Positions 34,662 through 43,325 of a DNA stretch of 49,941 nt are shown in pieces. Positions within the stretch are counted from its first letter, which is position 1. Each line of letters starts with the position of its first letter. A model generated the notes under the pieces. That model did not search any database and was not told the DNA's origin. It saw nothing but the letters and a program-made list of their open reading frames with translations. Both the position numbers and the translations under genes were made by a program. The DNA is from Anaerolineae bacterium (lineage in GTDB: Bacteria > Chloroflexota > Anaerolineae > Aggregatilineales > UBA2796): positions 1 through 49,941 of the forward strand of contig JAHBVK010000046.1 of the NCBI GenBank assembly GCA_019637555.1, written 5' to 3'.

Positions 34662-35615
34662 ATGTATTCCCCAACCACACGATTGCTGACTATTTTGGAA
34701 CTGCTGCAATCGTACCAGCAGATGAGCGGATCAGAGCTAGCGCAGCGCTTAGAGGTGGATGGTCGCACGGTGCGTCGCTATATCACCATGCTGCAGGATA
34801 TGGGTATCCCCGTCGAGGCGGAACGCGGTCCTTATGGCGCGTATCAGTTGCGGCGGGGTTACAAACTGCCGCCGCTGATGTTTAATGACGCGGAGGCAAT
34901 CGCACTGACAATGGGGCTGCTGACTATCCGCGAGTTCCGGTTTCCCGTCGATGTGGCGGCGGTGGAAGGAGCGCTGGCAAAGACCGAGCGCGTGATGCCG
35001 GAGAATCTGTTGCGGCAGGTACGCGGCTTACAGGAGGCGATCACCTTCAACGTCGCGCCACCGCCAGTGCAGTTCCACAACGATTATGTGTCGATTCTGA
35101 GTCTGGCGGTCAAGCAGCAGCAGCGCGTTTTTCTGCGCTATCAGGCGTGGGGAGGTGAGGAGTCGGAGCGCGAGTTTGATCCCTACGGCATCGTATTCAA
35201 TGAGGGATTCTGGTACACGGCGGGCTACTGCCATCTGCGGCGCGATCTACGGACGTTTCGTCTGGATCGCATTGTGGCGCTAGAGCCGCGTGAAGGATCG
35301 TTCGAGCGCCCTGCTGATTTTGATGCGCTGGCACATGTACTGCAATCTATCTTCACCATGCCGGGAACGAATCAGGTGGAAGTATTGTTCAAGACCACAT
35401 TGGATCAGGCGCGTGAAGTGATACGACCAGAATTAGGGATATTGGAGGAAGTAGAGGACGGTGTGATCTTCCGCCGCGCGGCTAATCAGTTGATGTGGAC
35501 AGCGATCTTGTTGCTGACGCTAGAGTTTCCGATGGTGGTGATCAAGCCGCCGGAACTGCGCGAGATGCTGCGGGAGATGGCGGGCAGGGCAATGCGGATG
35601 GTAGAGAGTACGTAG
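34662..35615 (+). CDS. YafY-type HTH/WYL domain transcriptional regulator
   Basis: 317 residues from ATG, with AGGAGG (34652-34657) 4 nt upstream (a GTG just before it is in frame). N-terminal winged HTH of the HTH_11/DeoR type (RLLTILELLQSYQQMSGSELAQRLEVDGRTVRRYITMLQDMGIPVEAERGPYGAYQL), a WYL domain (about 135-215, with FDPYGIVFNEGFWYTAGYCHLRRDLRTFRLDRIVAL, a W-Y-x-A variant of WYL) and a C-terminal WCX-like part. WYL proteins often sense nucleic acids or nucleotides and control DNA-damage or defence genes. Its placement against two DNA-glycosylase-like genes fits this. Confidence 0.9.
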   Translation: MYSPTTRLLTILELLQSYQQMSGSELAQRLEVDGRTVRRYITMLQDMGIPVEAERGPYGAYQLRRGYKLPPLMFNDAEAIALTMGLLTIREFRFPVDVAAVEGALAKTERVMPENLLRQVRGLQEAITFNVAPPPVQFHNDYVSILSLAVKQQQRVFLRYQAWGGEESEREFDPYGIVFNEGFWYTAGYCHLRRDLRTFRLDRIVALEPREGSFERPADFDALAHVLQSIFTMPGTNQVEVLFKTTLDQAREVIRPELGILEEVEDGVIFRRAANQLMWTAILLLTLEFPMVVIKPPELREMLREMAGRAMRMVEST

Positions 35616-35623
35616 CGGCTAAT

Positions 35624-36040
35624 TCACGAATCAGCGGAGTGCGCTAGCACAGGCTTGATGTCTACGACAGGTGTGCCGTCAATCGCTTCCAGTGGATCAA
35701 CGCGAAGGCGCGTGCCGTCGATCTCCAGCACAGTCACACGGTGCAAGCCAAGCGGATTCGGTCTATCGGGGGAGCGCGTGGCAAAGACACCTGTTAGCGG
35801 ATTATTCGGATCGTTGCGGGGATGCGTTTTCAGTACGTCGCGCTGCGCTTGATGCAGCCACGTGATCAGGATCAGGTGGTCGCCAACCGCCAGACCATGT
35901 AACGCTTCGGCATATGCCTCCTCTACGTCTAGCCATGCATCGGGTGCGCCTTCGCTGCCTTGACGTGGTGCGTCGCTGCGCTGCTTGAGCGAGGATCGGA
36001 TGGTGCCGATGGGGTAGAGCATGAATTCGGAATCGGACAT
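35624..36040 (-). CDS. trmO: TrmO (TsaA/YaeB) family tRNA methyltransferase
   Basis: 138 residues, the single-domain form of the VirR/YaeB family. Signature elements are YPIGTIRS, HLILITWLHQAQRD, TGVFATRSPDRPNPLGLHRV and LEAIDGTPVVDIKPV. E. coli TrmO makes m6t6A37 in tRNA-Thr with SAM, so a tRNA 37-position methylase is the likely role. It is encoded 40 bp downstream of the EamA transporter on the same strand and converges with the WYL gene (9 bp apart). Confidence 0.88.
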   Translation of the reverse strand: MSDSEFMLYPIGTIRSSLKQRSDAPRQGSEGAPDAWLDVEEAYAEALHGLAVGDHLILITWLHQAQRDVLKTHPRNDPNNPLTGVFATRSPDRPNPLGLHRVTVLEIDGTRLRVDPLEAIDGTPVVDIKPVLAHSADS

Positions 36041-36079
36041 GAGCGTAAGTCCTCAACAATTTCAGCGCGAAGGCTGGCT

Positions 36080-37054
36080 TCACAACTCCGCTGCGGCTTC
36101 GACTGCCTCTACAGCATTATACGTCGATTTGCGGCGCTCCTCCCGACTGGCTACCACCAGCGCCACCAAGATCAGGATGCCGCCAACGATTTGCAGTGGT
36201 TTAGGCTGCTCGTTGAGGAAGAATACGGCAAGGATGGTGCTACCAATCGGCTCGAAGAGGACGCACAGGCTGACGAAGGCGGCGCTGAGATAACCAAGCG
36301 CATAATTGTACGACGAATGCCCGATCAACTGTGGGAACAACATCACCAGCGTCATCCATAGATAGGCACTAGCTGGCAAGCCGATCAATCCCTGCGCCTG
36401 TCCACTGATCAACATCAGCAGGATCAAGCCGATTGCGCCCGCGCCGTAAGTGAGCCAGATATAAGGAATGATGGTGATCGTCGCCCGCAACCGTCTCCCA
36501 ATGATGAAATAGAGCGCCACCGAGATCGAGCCAAGCATAGCGAGGGCAGCACCAAGCAGCGGTTGGTCTTGTTTCGGTGCGGAGCCAGCATCACCCGCTG
36601 CTGTAATTACGATGCCGCCGATCATGGCGAGAAAGACCGCAACTAAGGTGAAGGCACTGATCCGTTCGCGCAGTAGCAATGGCGAAAGCAGCGCCACGAA
36701 CAGCGGATTGGTGGTAACCAGCACCACACTGATCAGCACAGAAGTGTATTCCAGTGAGGTGATCCAACTGGCGAAATGGATCACCAGCATGATGCCTGCG
36801 AGGGCAGCCAGCAAAATCTGCTGGCGATTCAGTTGGGCAATCTCGGTACGATGGCGCAATAGCACGATGGGAGTTAGTACCAGCGTCGCTAATCCCAACC
36901 GCCAAGCCGAGATGACCAGTGAAGGCGCACCGTCGTTCTGCGCGAAGCGGATCAAAATGGCGGCAGCGGATGTGGCTAACAATCCGCAAGCAAGGATGAA
37001 ATAGGGCTGCCATGCCGGTGGACGATTGGCAGTGGCGGAGGGCGTGGTCGTCAT
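36080..37054 (-). CDS. EamA/DMT superfamily transporter
   Basis: 324 residues with about ten membrane segments in two EamA repeats: FILACGLLATSAAAILIRFAQNDGAPSLVISAWRLGLATLVLTPIVL begins repeat one, and LIGHSSYNYALGYLSAAFVSLCVLFEPIGSTILAVFFLNEQPKPLQIVGGILIL closes repeat two. Predicted metabolite exporter; substrate unknown. Diverges from the superoxide dismutase gene and probably shares a transcript with trmO. Confidence 0.9.
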   Translation of the reverse strand: MTTTPSATANRPPAWQPYFILACGLLATSAAAILIRFAQNDGAPSLVISAWRLGLATLVLTPIVLLRHRTEIAQLNRQQILLAALAGIMLVIHFASWITSLEYTSVLISVVLVTTNPLFVALLSPLLLRERISAFTLVAVFLAMIGGIVITAAGDAGSAPKQDQPLLGAALAMLGSISVALYFIIGRRLRATITIIPYIWLTYGAGAIGLILLMLISGQAQGLIGLPASAYLWMTLVMLFPQLIGHSSYNYALGYLSAAFVSLCVLFEPIGSTILAVFFLNEQPKPLQIVGGILILVALVVASREERRKSTYNAVEAVEAAAEL

Positions 37055-37169
37055 GCGAATTGTCGTTTCTATTGAAAGCTTAACGTAAGGAAGGTTGAGC
37101 TAATGCAGTCGAATATGCTAACATTGATAAAGGTCTTAGGGCAATCAATCACATAAGGAGTGAATAGTT

Positions 37170-37778
37170 ATGGCAAAGTTTGAACTGCCAGCCCTCCCCT
37201 ACGCTGAGGACGCACTCGAACCTCACATCGACGCACAGACAATGAACATTCACCGCACCAAGCATCATCAGGCATACGTCACTAATCTCAACGCGGCACT
37301 CGAAAAGTATCCCGATCTGCAAAACAAGTCGCTCGAAGAACTGCTCGCCAACAACCTCGCCGTCGTCCCCGATGACATCAAGGGCGCGGTACGCAATAAC
37401 GGTGGCGGTCACTGGAATCATACGGAATTCTGGAAGTGGTTGAAGCCAAACGGCGGTGGTGAACCGACGGGCAAGCTGGCTGACGCGATCAAGGCGGCAT
37501 TCGGTGACTTCGCCACCTTCAAGGCGCAGTTCAAGGATGCGGGCGTGAAGCGATTCGGCTCCGGTTGGGCATGGCTGATCAAGGGTGCGGATGGCAAGCT
37601 ATCCATCGTCTCCACCCCGAATCAGGATAACCCCGCCATGGAAGGCAAGACGGCGATCCTCGGTGTGGATGTGTGGGAACACGCTTACTACCTGAAGTAT
37701 CAGAACCGCCGTCCGGATTATCTGGAAGCCTTCTGGAACGTGGTCAATTGGGATCGCGTAGCGGAACTGTACGGCTAA
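37170..37778 (+). CDS. sodA: superoxide dismutase, Mn/Fe family (Mn-type by residue pattern)
   Basis: 202 residues, converting superoxide to oxygen and hydrogen peroxide. Metal ligands are H28 (NIHRTKHH), H84 (HWNHTEF), D167 and H171 (DVWEHAYY). Gln in STPNQDNP (Q152) with Gly in the NNGGGHWNH segment matches the Mn-dependent pattern, though cambialistic use is possible. AAGGAG lies upstream of the ATG, and a good terminator follows. No signal peptide, so cytosolic. Monocistronic. Confidence 0.95.
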   Translation: MAKFELPALPYAEDALEPHIDAQTMNIHRTKHHQAYVTNLNAALEKYPDLQNKSLEELLANNLAVVPDDIKGAVRNNGGGHWNHTEFWKWLKPNGGGEPTGKLADAIKAAFGDFATFKAQFKDAGVKRFGSGWAWLIKGADGKLSIVSTPNQDNPAMEGKTAILGVDVWEHAYYLKYQNRRPDYLEAFWNVVNWDRVAELYG

Positions 37779-37824
37779 CCCGATAAGGCGTAACTACGTC
37801 TGAAATTTCATCATGAATCTGCCG

Positions 37825-37858
37825 AACCCCCTTTAGCATCGCTGAGGGGGTTTCTTCT
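37825..37858 (+). terminator. intrinsic terminator after sodA
   Basis: Stem AACCCCCT / AGGGGGTT around a 12-nt loop, followed by a TTTCTTCTT run. Located 47 bp after the stop codon. Confidence 0.8.
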
Positions 37859-37942
37859 TATATTACTTGGTGGCAATCCTGATATATTCTAGATAGTAGA
37901 TAATTTATTAGTTATTGACACGCAAAAAATGCTGAGGACATC

Positions 37943-40459
37943 ATGATCAACATTGCAGTTCAGCGATTGCGTTGGTTAGCTAGTCCGCCGAGACTTGAAG
38001 ATGAAGATAAGCGCCGCGTCAGCGTGCTTTATCATTATTTGCTGCTGTTGTTGATCAGTCTTTACATTGCGATTGGCATTGTGGCTGCACTGACCGCGCG
38101 GATCACGGTGTCGTTTGCCATCGCTATCGCTCTGTATATCACACTATTTCTGCTGAACCGCTGGCAGCGCCTTGACATCAATCTGAATGCCCTCATTTTT
38201 TGTATCGGCAACTGCCTGTACACTGGCATTGAAGGACCACGCGCGGGCGTTCCTCACCATATCGTCCTGCTGTCACTATCCATCGTGATCCTGATGTCCG
38301 GAATCCTGTTGAATTGGCGCAGTGTGCTGCTGGTCTCCCTGTTGAGCCTGACCTTCATGGTGATCAATTATGCGTTGTATCCGCAGCTATATGGCGGGGT
38401 GGGCACGGAAGGCAACAGCGTTGGCTTGCTGCCGCGCACACTGCTGCAAGACATCTTCGTGCTGCTGGTAACGATGGTGGTCGTAGGCATCGGTTCGTTC
38501 AGCACCTCGAATGCACTGCAAACCGCCAAGAAAAGTCGCCTATTGCTGGAACAACGTAACCGCGAATTAGAAGCGGAGATCGCGCGGCGCAAGCAGGTTC
38601 AGTTCAACAGTGACCGTTTTGCCGAAATTCTGGACATTACACCGGACTTTGTGGGCATCACCACTCCCAACGGCAATTGGACCTACGTCAACCGTGCCGC
38701 ACAGGAATTCCTCGACTCACGGGTGGATATGCTGCAGTCTTCCGACCATCTGCTAGAGCGTGTCGCCAAGTTACTGTCGCCGGATGAGTTCAAACGATTC
38801 ACCGAAGAGATCGTACCCCTCGCCCTGCAAAAAGGAATCTGGACGGGTGAACTGACGCTGAAACGCCATGATGGGCGAGAAATAGCAGTTTCCAGCGTGA
38901 TCATCGCGCATCGGGACGCGAGCGGTGAAGTGGACTACATTGCCAGTTTGCAACATGATGTCAGCGCGATCAAGCACGAGCAATCGACGCGGGAACGCTT
39001 CGGTGAAATCCTCGATCTGACGAGCGACTACATCAGCATATACACGCTTGAAGGCAAGTGGCTGTACCTCAACCGCGCCACACAGGAATTCTTCGGCTCC
39101 CGCCTCGACATCAATGGCAATCTATTCGACCAGATCGATAAACTGGTTCCTCCGTGGGCAGTCAAGAACTTCACGGAGAACGTGCTGCCTGCCGTGCTCA
39201 AGACGGGGAGTTGGAGAGGCGAGATCGCCTTTCTGGATGATCAGGGACAAGAAGTGCCTATCTCGCAGGTGTTGATCGCGCATCGTGACGCTAATGGAGA
39301 GGTGGAATATCTCGCCGCGATCTTGCGTAACATCAGCGAGATCAAAGCAGAACAGCAAGCGCGGGAACGCCTAGCACGGGTGTTGGATGCAACTACCGAC
39401 TTCGTCCACGTCTTCACGCCGGATGGTCGCTGGCTGTACGTTAACCGCGCCAAACGCGAGTTCTTCGGATCGCGGTTGAACGTTGAGGAAAACTTGTTCG
39501 GGCAACTGCCACGCCTTGTGCCTGAATGGGTAATCAAGCAGTTTGAAACAGAGATCTTGCCGACAGCACAGCAGTTTGGAGTGTGGCAGGGCGAGACGGC
39601 ATTTCTGAATGATGATGGCAGTGAACTGCCTGTGTCGCTGGTACTGATTACGGAATATAGCAGTACGGGCGTAGTCGATTATTACGCCGCTGTTCTGCGC
39701 GACATCACAGCGCTGCGGCAAGCGGAGAAAGAGCGCGTCGAGCTGGTGTTAACACAGGCACGTATGCAGATGCTGCGTGACTTCATGAGTGGCATATCGC
39801 ACGATATTAAATCGCCGCTGGCGACGCTCAAAACTTCGCTGTATGTACTGGATCGGCGGCTGGATGACAGCGCGATGCGCAGCGCCAAGCTAGAGCGGAT
39901 GCACGAGCAGATCGACAAGATCAACCGCATGGTGCAAGACGTACTAACGATTTCCCGTTTGGAGCAGCAGCCGGAATTGCGTTTGCAGGATTGCGACCTG
40001 CACGCTGTGACCGCCAAAGTTGTGGAGTCATTGAGAATACAGGCAGCAGAACGGCAGTTGAGCCTGCGCTTGGAGTTAGCGCCAGCTAGCGACTTGATCA
40101 GCGCGGATGTAAACGAGTTGGAACGGGCGATCATCAATCTCGTGGAGAATGCAATTAACTACACCCCTGTGGGCGGTTCGGTGACGGTGCGGACAGCCAG
40201 CGAGAGGGAAGGTGTAACTCTAGACGTGCAAGACACCGGAATCGGGATTACGACGACGGACATCGAACACATTTTCGACAGCTTCTACCGCAGCGATAAG
40301 GCGCGCACGATGCGCGGCAACGGATCGGGCTTGGGCTTAGCAATTGTGCGACGGGTGATCACGCTGCACAAGGGCAAAATCACCGTTCACAGCGAAATCG
40401 GCAAGGGTACCACGTTCCATGTATGGCTGCCGAAACTCAGCGAGGAATCTTCAGCCTAG
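37943..40459 (+). CDS. membrane sensor histidine kinase with three PAS domains
   Basis: 838 residues. Five or six membrane segments (about 28-190) with short loops, a coiled coil (195-222), then three related PAS domains (about 224-345, 350-470, 475-595). They share the phrases RFxEILDxTxDF, GxWLYxNRAxxEFFGSR, and the LIAHRDAxGEVxY block followed by DI/NISEIK, so they arose by internal duplication. HisKA H-box is FMSGISHDIKSP (H620); HATPase shows INLVENAINYTP, DTGIGI and GSGLGLAIV. No adjacent response regulator. GAGGA lies before the ATG. Confidence 0.93.
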   Translation: MINIAVQRLRWLASPPRLEDEDKRRVSVLYHYLLLLLISLYIAIGIVAALTARITVSFAIAIALYITLFLLNRWQRLDINLNALIFCIGNCLYTGIEGPRAGVPHHIVLLSLSIVILMSGILLNWRSVLLVSLLSLTFMVINYALYPQLYGGVGTEGNSVGLLPRTLLQDIFVLLVTMVVVGIGSFSTSNALQTAKKSRLLLEQRNRELEAEIARRKQVQFNSDRFAEILDITPDFVGITTPNGNWTYVNRAAQEFLDSRVDMLQSSDHLLERVAKLLSPDEFKRFTEEIVPLALQKGIWTGELTLKRHDGREIAVSSVIIAHRDASGEVDYIASLQHDVSAIKHEQSTRERFGEILDLTSDYISIYTLEGKWLYLNRATQEFFGSRLDINGNLFDQIDKLVPPWAVKNFTENVLPAVLKTGSWRGEIAFLDDQGQEVPISQVLIAHRDANGEVEYLAAILRNISEIKAEQQARERLARVLDATTDFVHVFTPDGRWLYVNRAKREFFGSRLNVEENLFGQLPRLVPEWVIKQFETEILPTAQQFGVWQGETAFLNDDGSELPVSLVLITEYSSTGVVDYYAAVLRDITALRQAEKERVELVLTQARMQMLRDFMSGISHDIKSPLATLKTSLYVLDRRLDDSAMRSAKLERMHEQIDKINRMVQDVLTISRLEQQPELRLQDCDLHAVTAKVVESLRIQAAERQLSLRLELAPASDLISADVNELERAIINLVENAINYTPVGGSVTVRTASEREGVTLDVQDTGIGITTTDIEHIFDSFYRSDKARTMRGNGSGLGLAIVRRVITLHKGKITVHSEIGKGTTFHVWLPKLSEESSA

Positions 40460-40543
40460 CCATGTTTCGATGATTTTTAGGCTATCTGCTCAACAATAGG
40501 ATCGTCAGTTGTAATTGTTAGTTGAGATAGCTAGGAGTGGAAC

Positions 40544-40960
40544 ATGGCAAACTATTCGCTAGATAAGAAGACTACGCCGACTGTGGCGCAGGATAGTGTG
40601 CTGCGGAACATCCGCGAGGACATGGAGATCAAGGACGCGGAAGGCAAACACATCGGCAAGGTGCGTACGGTGGTGTTCGGAGAAGCGACACCCACCGAAA
40701 ATGTAACCGGCACAGGCGCTGCCACCGCACCTGATCGCAAGACCAAAACCGATGTGGTAGTGGACACCGTAGCTGATGCACTGGTCGGTGATGACGACAT
40801 CCCCGAAGTGTATAAGGCGCGGATGCGGCACGATGGCTATATCCGCATCGACTCGGCGGGCTTATTCAAGTCGGATCGCTATGCGCTGATGGAGCAAATC
40901 AGCCGCGTAGATGAGCATGTGCATCTGAAGGTGCGCGCAGACGAGCTGATCCATCGTTAA
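40544..40960 (+). CDS. DUF2171-like protein (PRC-barrel type), paralog 1
   Basis: 138 residues. The two conserved ends are NIREDMEIKDAEGKHIGKVRTVVFGE and the closing ARMRHDGYIRIDSAGLFKSDRYALMEQISRVDEHVHLKVRADELIHR, with a variable Thr/Asp-rich middle. The first block resembles the PRC-barrel-like beginning of DUF2171 proteins, small proteins linked in some genomes with stress or membrane surface roles. Close homolog at 42034-42384. Starts 84 bp after the kinase gene. Function unknown. Confidence 0.75.
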   Translation: MANYSLDKKTTPTVAQDSVLRNIREDMEIKDAEGKHIGKVRTVVFGEATPTENVTGTGAATAPDRKTKTDVVVDTVADALVGDDDIPEVYKARMRHDGYIRIDSAGLFKSDRYALMEQISRVDEHVHLKVRADELIHR

Positions 40961-41028
40961 GCAGCCTAAGATAGGCAGTGCGATTGATAGTGTGGAATTG
41001 GCTGATCGCCAATCCACTCAGCAATGTT

Positions 41029-41055
41029 GAGTGGCATCCCATAAGGATGCCACTC
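41029..41055. terminator. hairpin between convergent genes, possible terminator
   Basis: Stem GAGTGGCATCC / GGATGCCACTC with a 5-nt loop. No T-run on either side, so it may be a Rho-type or processing hairpin instead of an intrinsic terminator. Confidence 0.35.
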
Positions 41056-41113
41056 TCGTACCTGCCTATTCAGTTGTTAGAAACTCCATGGGCACCCCCG
41101 CCATAATGATTCG

Positions 41114-41683
41114 TTAACGACCTTGATTCGAGTAGTTATCGCCGTACTCATCCTGCTGCAAGTTGAGGTCTCGCCAGAGCACGCCATCCATATAAATCTG
41201 ACCGTCCGGCGATCCATTGCGGCAGCTACCTTCCACAAAATCATTCGGAGCAGTCAGCAGATGGATCAGACACCAGCGGACATCGTTGGTGTTGGCAAAC
41301 TGCGAGACGTGGAATTCGAGTACGTGGTTGGCAGCAGATTTCTGCTCAAATACGGTAACGCGACCTTGTAGACCACCCCAGCCCAAGTCGCGCGAGACAT
41401 CCAAACCATCGGGGTCTTCACCGAGTACGGCGGTGGCGTTTATGGCACGTCCATCGCAGTTTTCATAGATGACCTGAACAAGGGTCTGGCGCACTTTGCC
41501 ATCTACATGTTTGGTAGCGGAAACCTCCAGATTGTCGCAAGGGTATCTACTCATGAAGGTAATGCCCTCGTAGTAGGATTTCGGGGCGCTGGCATTGTCG
41601 CTGGCGGTGACTACCGTTGTGGGGGTGACTAACAACATCAATAAGCACAAGACAAGTAGCAAGGCTAATTTACGTTGCAGCAT
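41114..41683 (-). CDS. secreted protein of unknown function with four cysteines
   Basis: 189 residues. A signal peptide (about 1-27, ending TTVVTASD) is followed by a beta-rich domain with C49, C76, C138 and C154, which could form two disulfides, consistent with an extracellular location. No enzymatic motif or known family recognised. It sits between two DUF2171 genes but reads the other way and has its own upstream region. Confidence 0.7.
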   Translation of the reverse strand: MLQRKLALLLVLCLLMLLVTPTTVVTASDNASAPKSYYEGITFMSRYPCDNLEVSATKHVDGKVRQTLVQVIYENCDGRAINATAVLGEDPDGLDVSRDLGWGGLQGRVTVFEQKSAANHVLEFHVSQFANTNDVRWCLIHLLTAPNDFVEGSCRNGSPDGQIYMDGVLWRDLNLQQDEYGDNYSNQGR

Positions 41684-42033
41684 ATATTCTCCCGGCGGCA
41701 GTGAAACGGGGCACAGAATAGCCGGTTGAGTTCAGGCGGACGGAACACAAGTCGCCTGTGCAACTCACTACCGCCATGATCATTGTAAAGCTGATCGAGT
41801 GCGCCATTGGCGATAGATTGAGTTGAGAGATAGTTGTTGATGTCTTACCTGCCAGCGTACAGCGTTCTCAGTGGGGCAGACAACCCAACCGCATTCAACG
41901 CTGGAATACCCCTAAAAAGTGGTACTACTCTCTGCTCAGTAAGGCTCCGCGTTTAGGAAAAATTTAGACGCGGAGTGAAAAATAGCGATTGTTCGTTGGA
42001 AAAACCGATTAGTGCATAGGGAGGAATAGAAGT
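41684..42033. other. intergenic gap, 350 bp, with a leader hairpin
   Basis: Divergent spacer. A strong inverted repeat CTCCGCGT / ACGCGGAG (41945-41952 and 41968-41975, 15-nt AT-rich loop) lies about 60 bp before the DUF2171 start and could be a 5' leader hairpin or a terminator-like element (an AAAAAT tract sits in the loop, not after the stem). No ORF or RNA recognised. Confidence 0.5.
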
Positions 42034-42384
42034 ATGGTTACCTACATGACTGATCGGAGAATTGAAACTGCTGCCCTAGATTTCGTGCTGGAAGGTATGG
42101 ATGTCTACGACGAAAATGAAAAGCGCGTAGGCATCGTTCGGACCGTCTTCTATGGTCTCGATGACATGACGTCAAGTTCGAGCGGGGCAGATGCTGGAGA
42201 AGCTTTCGACGGCGAGAAGCGGCTGCCTGCCGCACTGGCTTCACGCCTGCGCCGCGAAGGGTTTATCCAGATTAATTGGTCGGGTTTGTTCGCGCCGGAT
42301 CGCTATGCGACGCCGGAGCAAATTGCCTACGTGGATCAGCATGTGCATTTAAGTGTACGCGGCGACGAATTACCGCGTCGGTAA
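42034..42384 (+). CDS. DUF2171-like protein, paralog 2
   Basis: 116 residues. The same two blocks as the 40544 product: FVLEGMDVYDENEKRVGIVRTVFYG and LRREGFIQINWSGLFAPDRYATPEQIAYVDQHVHLSVRGDELPRR. It has a shorter middle, rich in Ser and acidic residues. GGGAGGA lies upstream of the ATG. The second ATG in MVTYMTDRR is a possible alternative start. Confidence 0.75.
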   Translation: MVTYMTDRRIETAALDFVLEGMDVYDENEKRVGIVRTVFYGLDDMTSSSSGADAGEAFDGEKRLPAALASRLRREGFIQINWSGLFAPDRYATPEQIAYVDQHVHLSVRGDELPRR

Positions 42385-42423
42385 GCGAACCCTTACAGAG
42401 ACCAATTGAATATCTATTTTATT

Positions 42424-42456
42424 GGAACAGGCGGATCAGACGATCTGCCTGTTTCG
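42424..42456 (+). terminator. hairpin terminator after the DUF2171 gene
   Basis: Stem roughly GGAACAGGCGGATC / GATCTGCCTGTTTC with one mismatch and a 4-nt loop. Located 40 bp after the stop; a weak pyrimidine run follows. Confidence 0.5.
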
Positions 42457-42598
42457 ATTCTAACTTAGCTGACTCAATCGCTGATGATGGCTCTGCTCAG
42501 ATTGCAGGCAAGTATCAGGCAAAAACAGGCAAAATCGTTTGTGAAAAGTTGGAAAGGTGACGATTCTGGTTTGTTTGTGCAAGTGCATCCAGAAGTGC

Positions 42599-42626
42599 TT
42601 GACCTTGCCGGAAAATTGGATATGAT
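42599..42626 (+). promoter_or_regulatory. sigma-70-type promoter of the tetR gene
   Basis: TTGACC (-35) and TATGAT (-10) separated by 16 nt. Transcription should start near 42633, inside the palindrome at 42631-42650, leaving about 29 nt of leader. Confidence 0.65.
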
Positions 42627-42630
42627 CGGT

Positions 42631-42650
42631 AACAGACTGATCGGTTTGTT
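42631..42650. promoter_or_regulatory. candidate TetR operator in front of tetR
   Basis: Imperfect 20-bp palindrome AACAGACTGA / TCGGTTTGTT directly after the -10 box. Its left half is the same AACAGAC(C/T)GAT seen at 43283, so both may be bound by the TetR-family product. Confidence 0.65.
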
Positions 42651-42661
42651 TCCTTAAGGTT

Positions 42662-43255
42662 ATGCGCAAAGGCGAACGTACGCGTAGTTCTATCCTTGCT
42701 CACGCGATTGATCTCTTCAATACGCGTGGTTACGCTGCCTCGTCGCTGAGTGATGTGATGCGGGTGACGGGCTTACAGAAGGGAGGCATCTACAACCACT
42801 TCGAGAGCAAGGAGGCACTGGCGTTGGAGGCGTTCGACTACGCTTTCGGTACGATCAGTAAGATGATGTGGGCAGAAGTTCGCCATCGGCGCGATCCGCT
42901 GGAGCGACTTCGCGGCATCTTAGCCTTCTTCCACGATTATTTCGAGTCGTCGCCATTCAAGGGTGGCTGCGTACTGCTGAATGCCGCCATCGAAAGTGAT
43001 GACGCTTTCCCCGCACTACGCAAACAGGTACAAACCGCGATGGACTTATGGCGCAAATTGATCCGGCAGACCGTACAGCGCGGGATCGATCAAGGCGTGC
43101 TGCGATCCACACTGGCAGCGGACGCTGTAGCAACGATCATGGTGAGCACGCTGGAAGGAGCGTACATGATGACACGCTTATATGGCGACAGCAGTTATCT
43201 TGACCGTGCCTTTGAGCACCTTAATGCGCTAATTGAGGATACGTTGAAAGCCTAA
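42662..43255 (+). CDS. TetR family transcriptional regulator
   Basis: 197 residues. N-terminal HTH: RSSILAHAIDLFNTRGYAASSLSDVMRVTGLQKGGIYNHFESKEALALEAFDYAF. The C-terminal ligand domain has VLLNAAIESDDAFPALRKQVQTAM, similar to TetR_C_6/NemR-type proteins. It likely represses itself and the thioesterase gene 70 bp downstream via the two palindromes. The inducer is unknown; acyl-CoA or reactive electrophiles are typical for relatives. Only a weak ribosome site precedes the ATG. Confidence 0.9.
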   Translation: MRKGERTRSSILAHAIDLFNTRGYAASSLSDVMRVTGLQKGGIYNHFESKEALALEAFDYAFGTISKMMWAEVRHRRDPLERLRGILAFFHDYFESSPFKGGCVLLNAAIESDDAFPALRKQVQTAMDLWRKLIRQTVQRGIDQGVLRSTLAADAVATIMVSTLEGAYMMTRLYGDSSYLDRAFEHLNALIEDTLKA

Positions 43256-43282
43256 TTCAAGAGGCTTTTCTTTTGCCTGAAA

Positions 43283-43302
43283 AACAGACCGATTGGTCGG
43301 AA
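43283..43302. promoter_or_regulatory. candidate TetR operator in front of the thioesterase gene
   Basis: AACAGACCGAT followed by TGGTCGGAA: partial palindrome centred on CCGATTGG, sharing its left half with the site at 42631-42650. It lies 24 bp upstream of the thioesterase start. Confidence 0.6.
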
Positions 43303-43325
43303 ATGTACATTTGGGAGGAATGATC

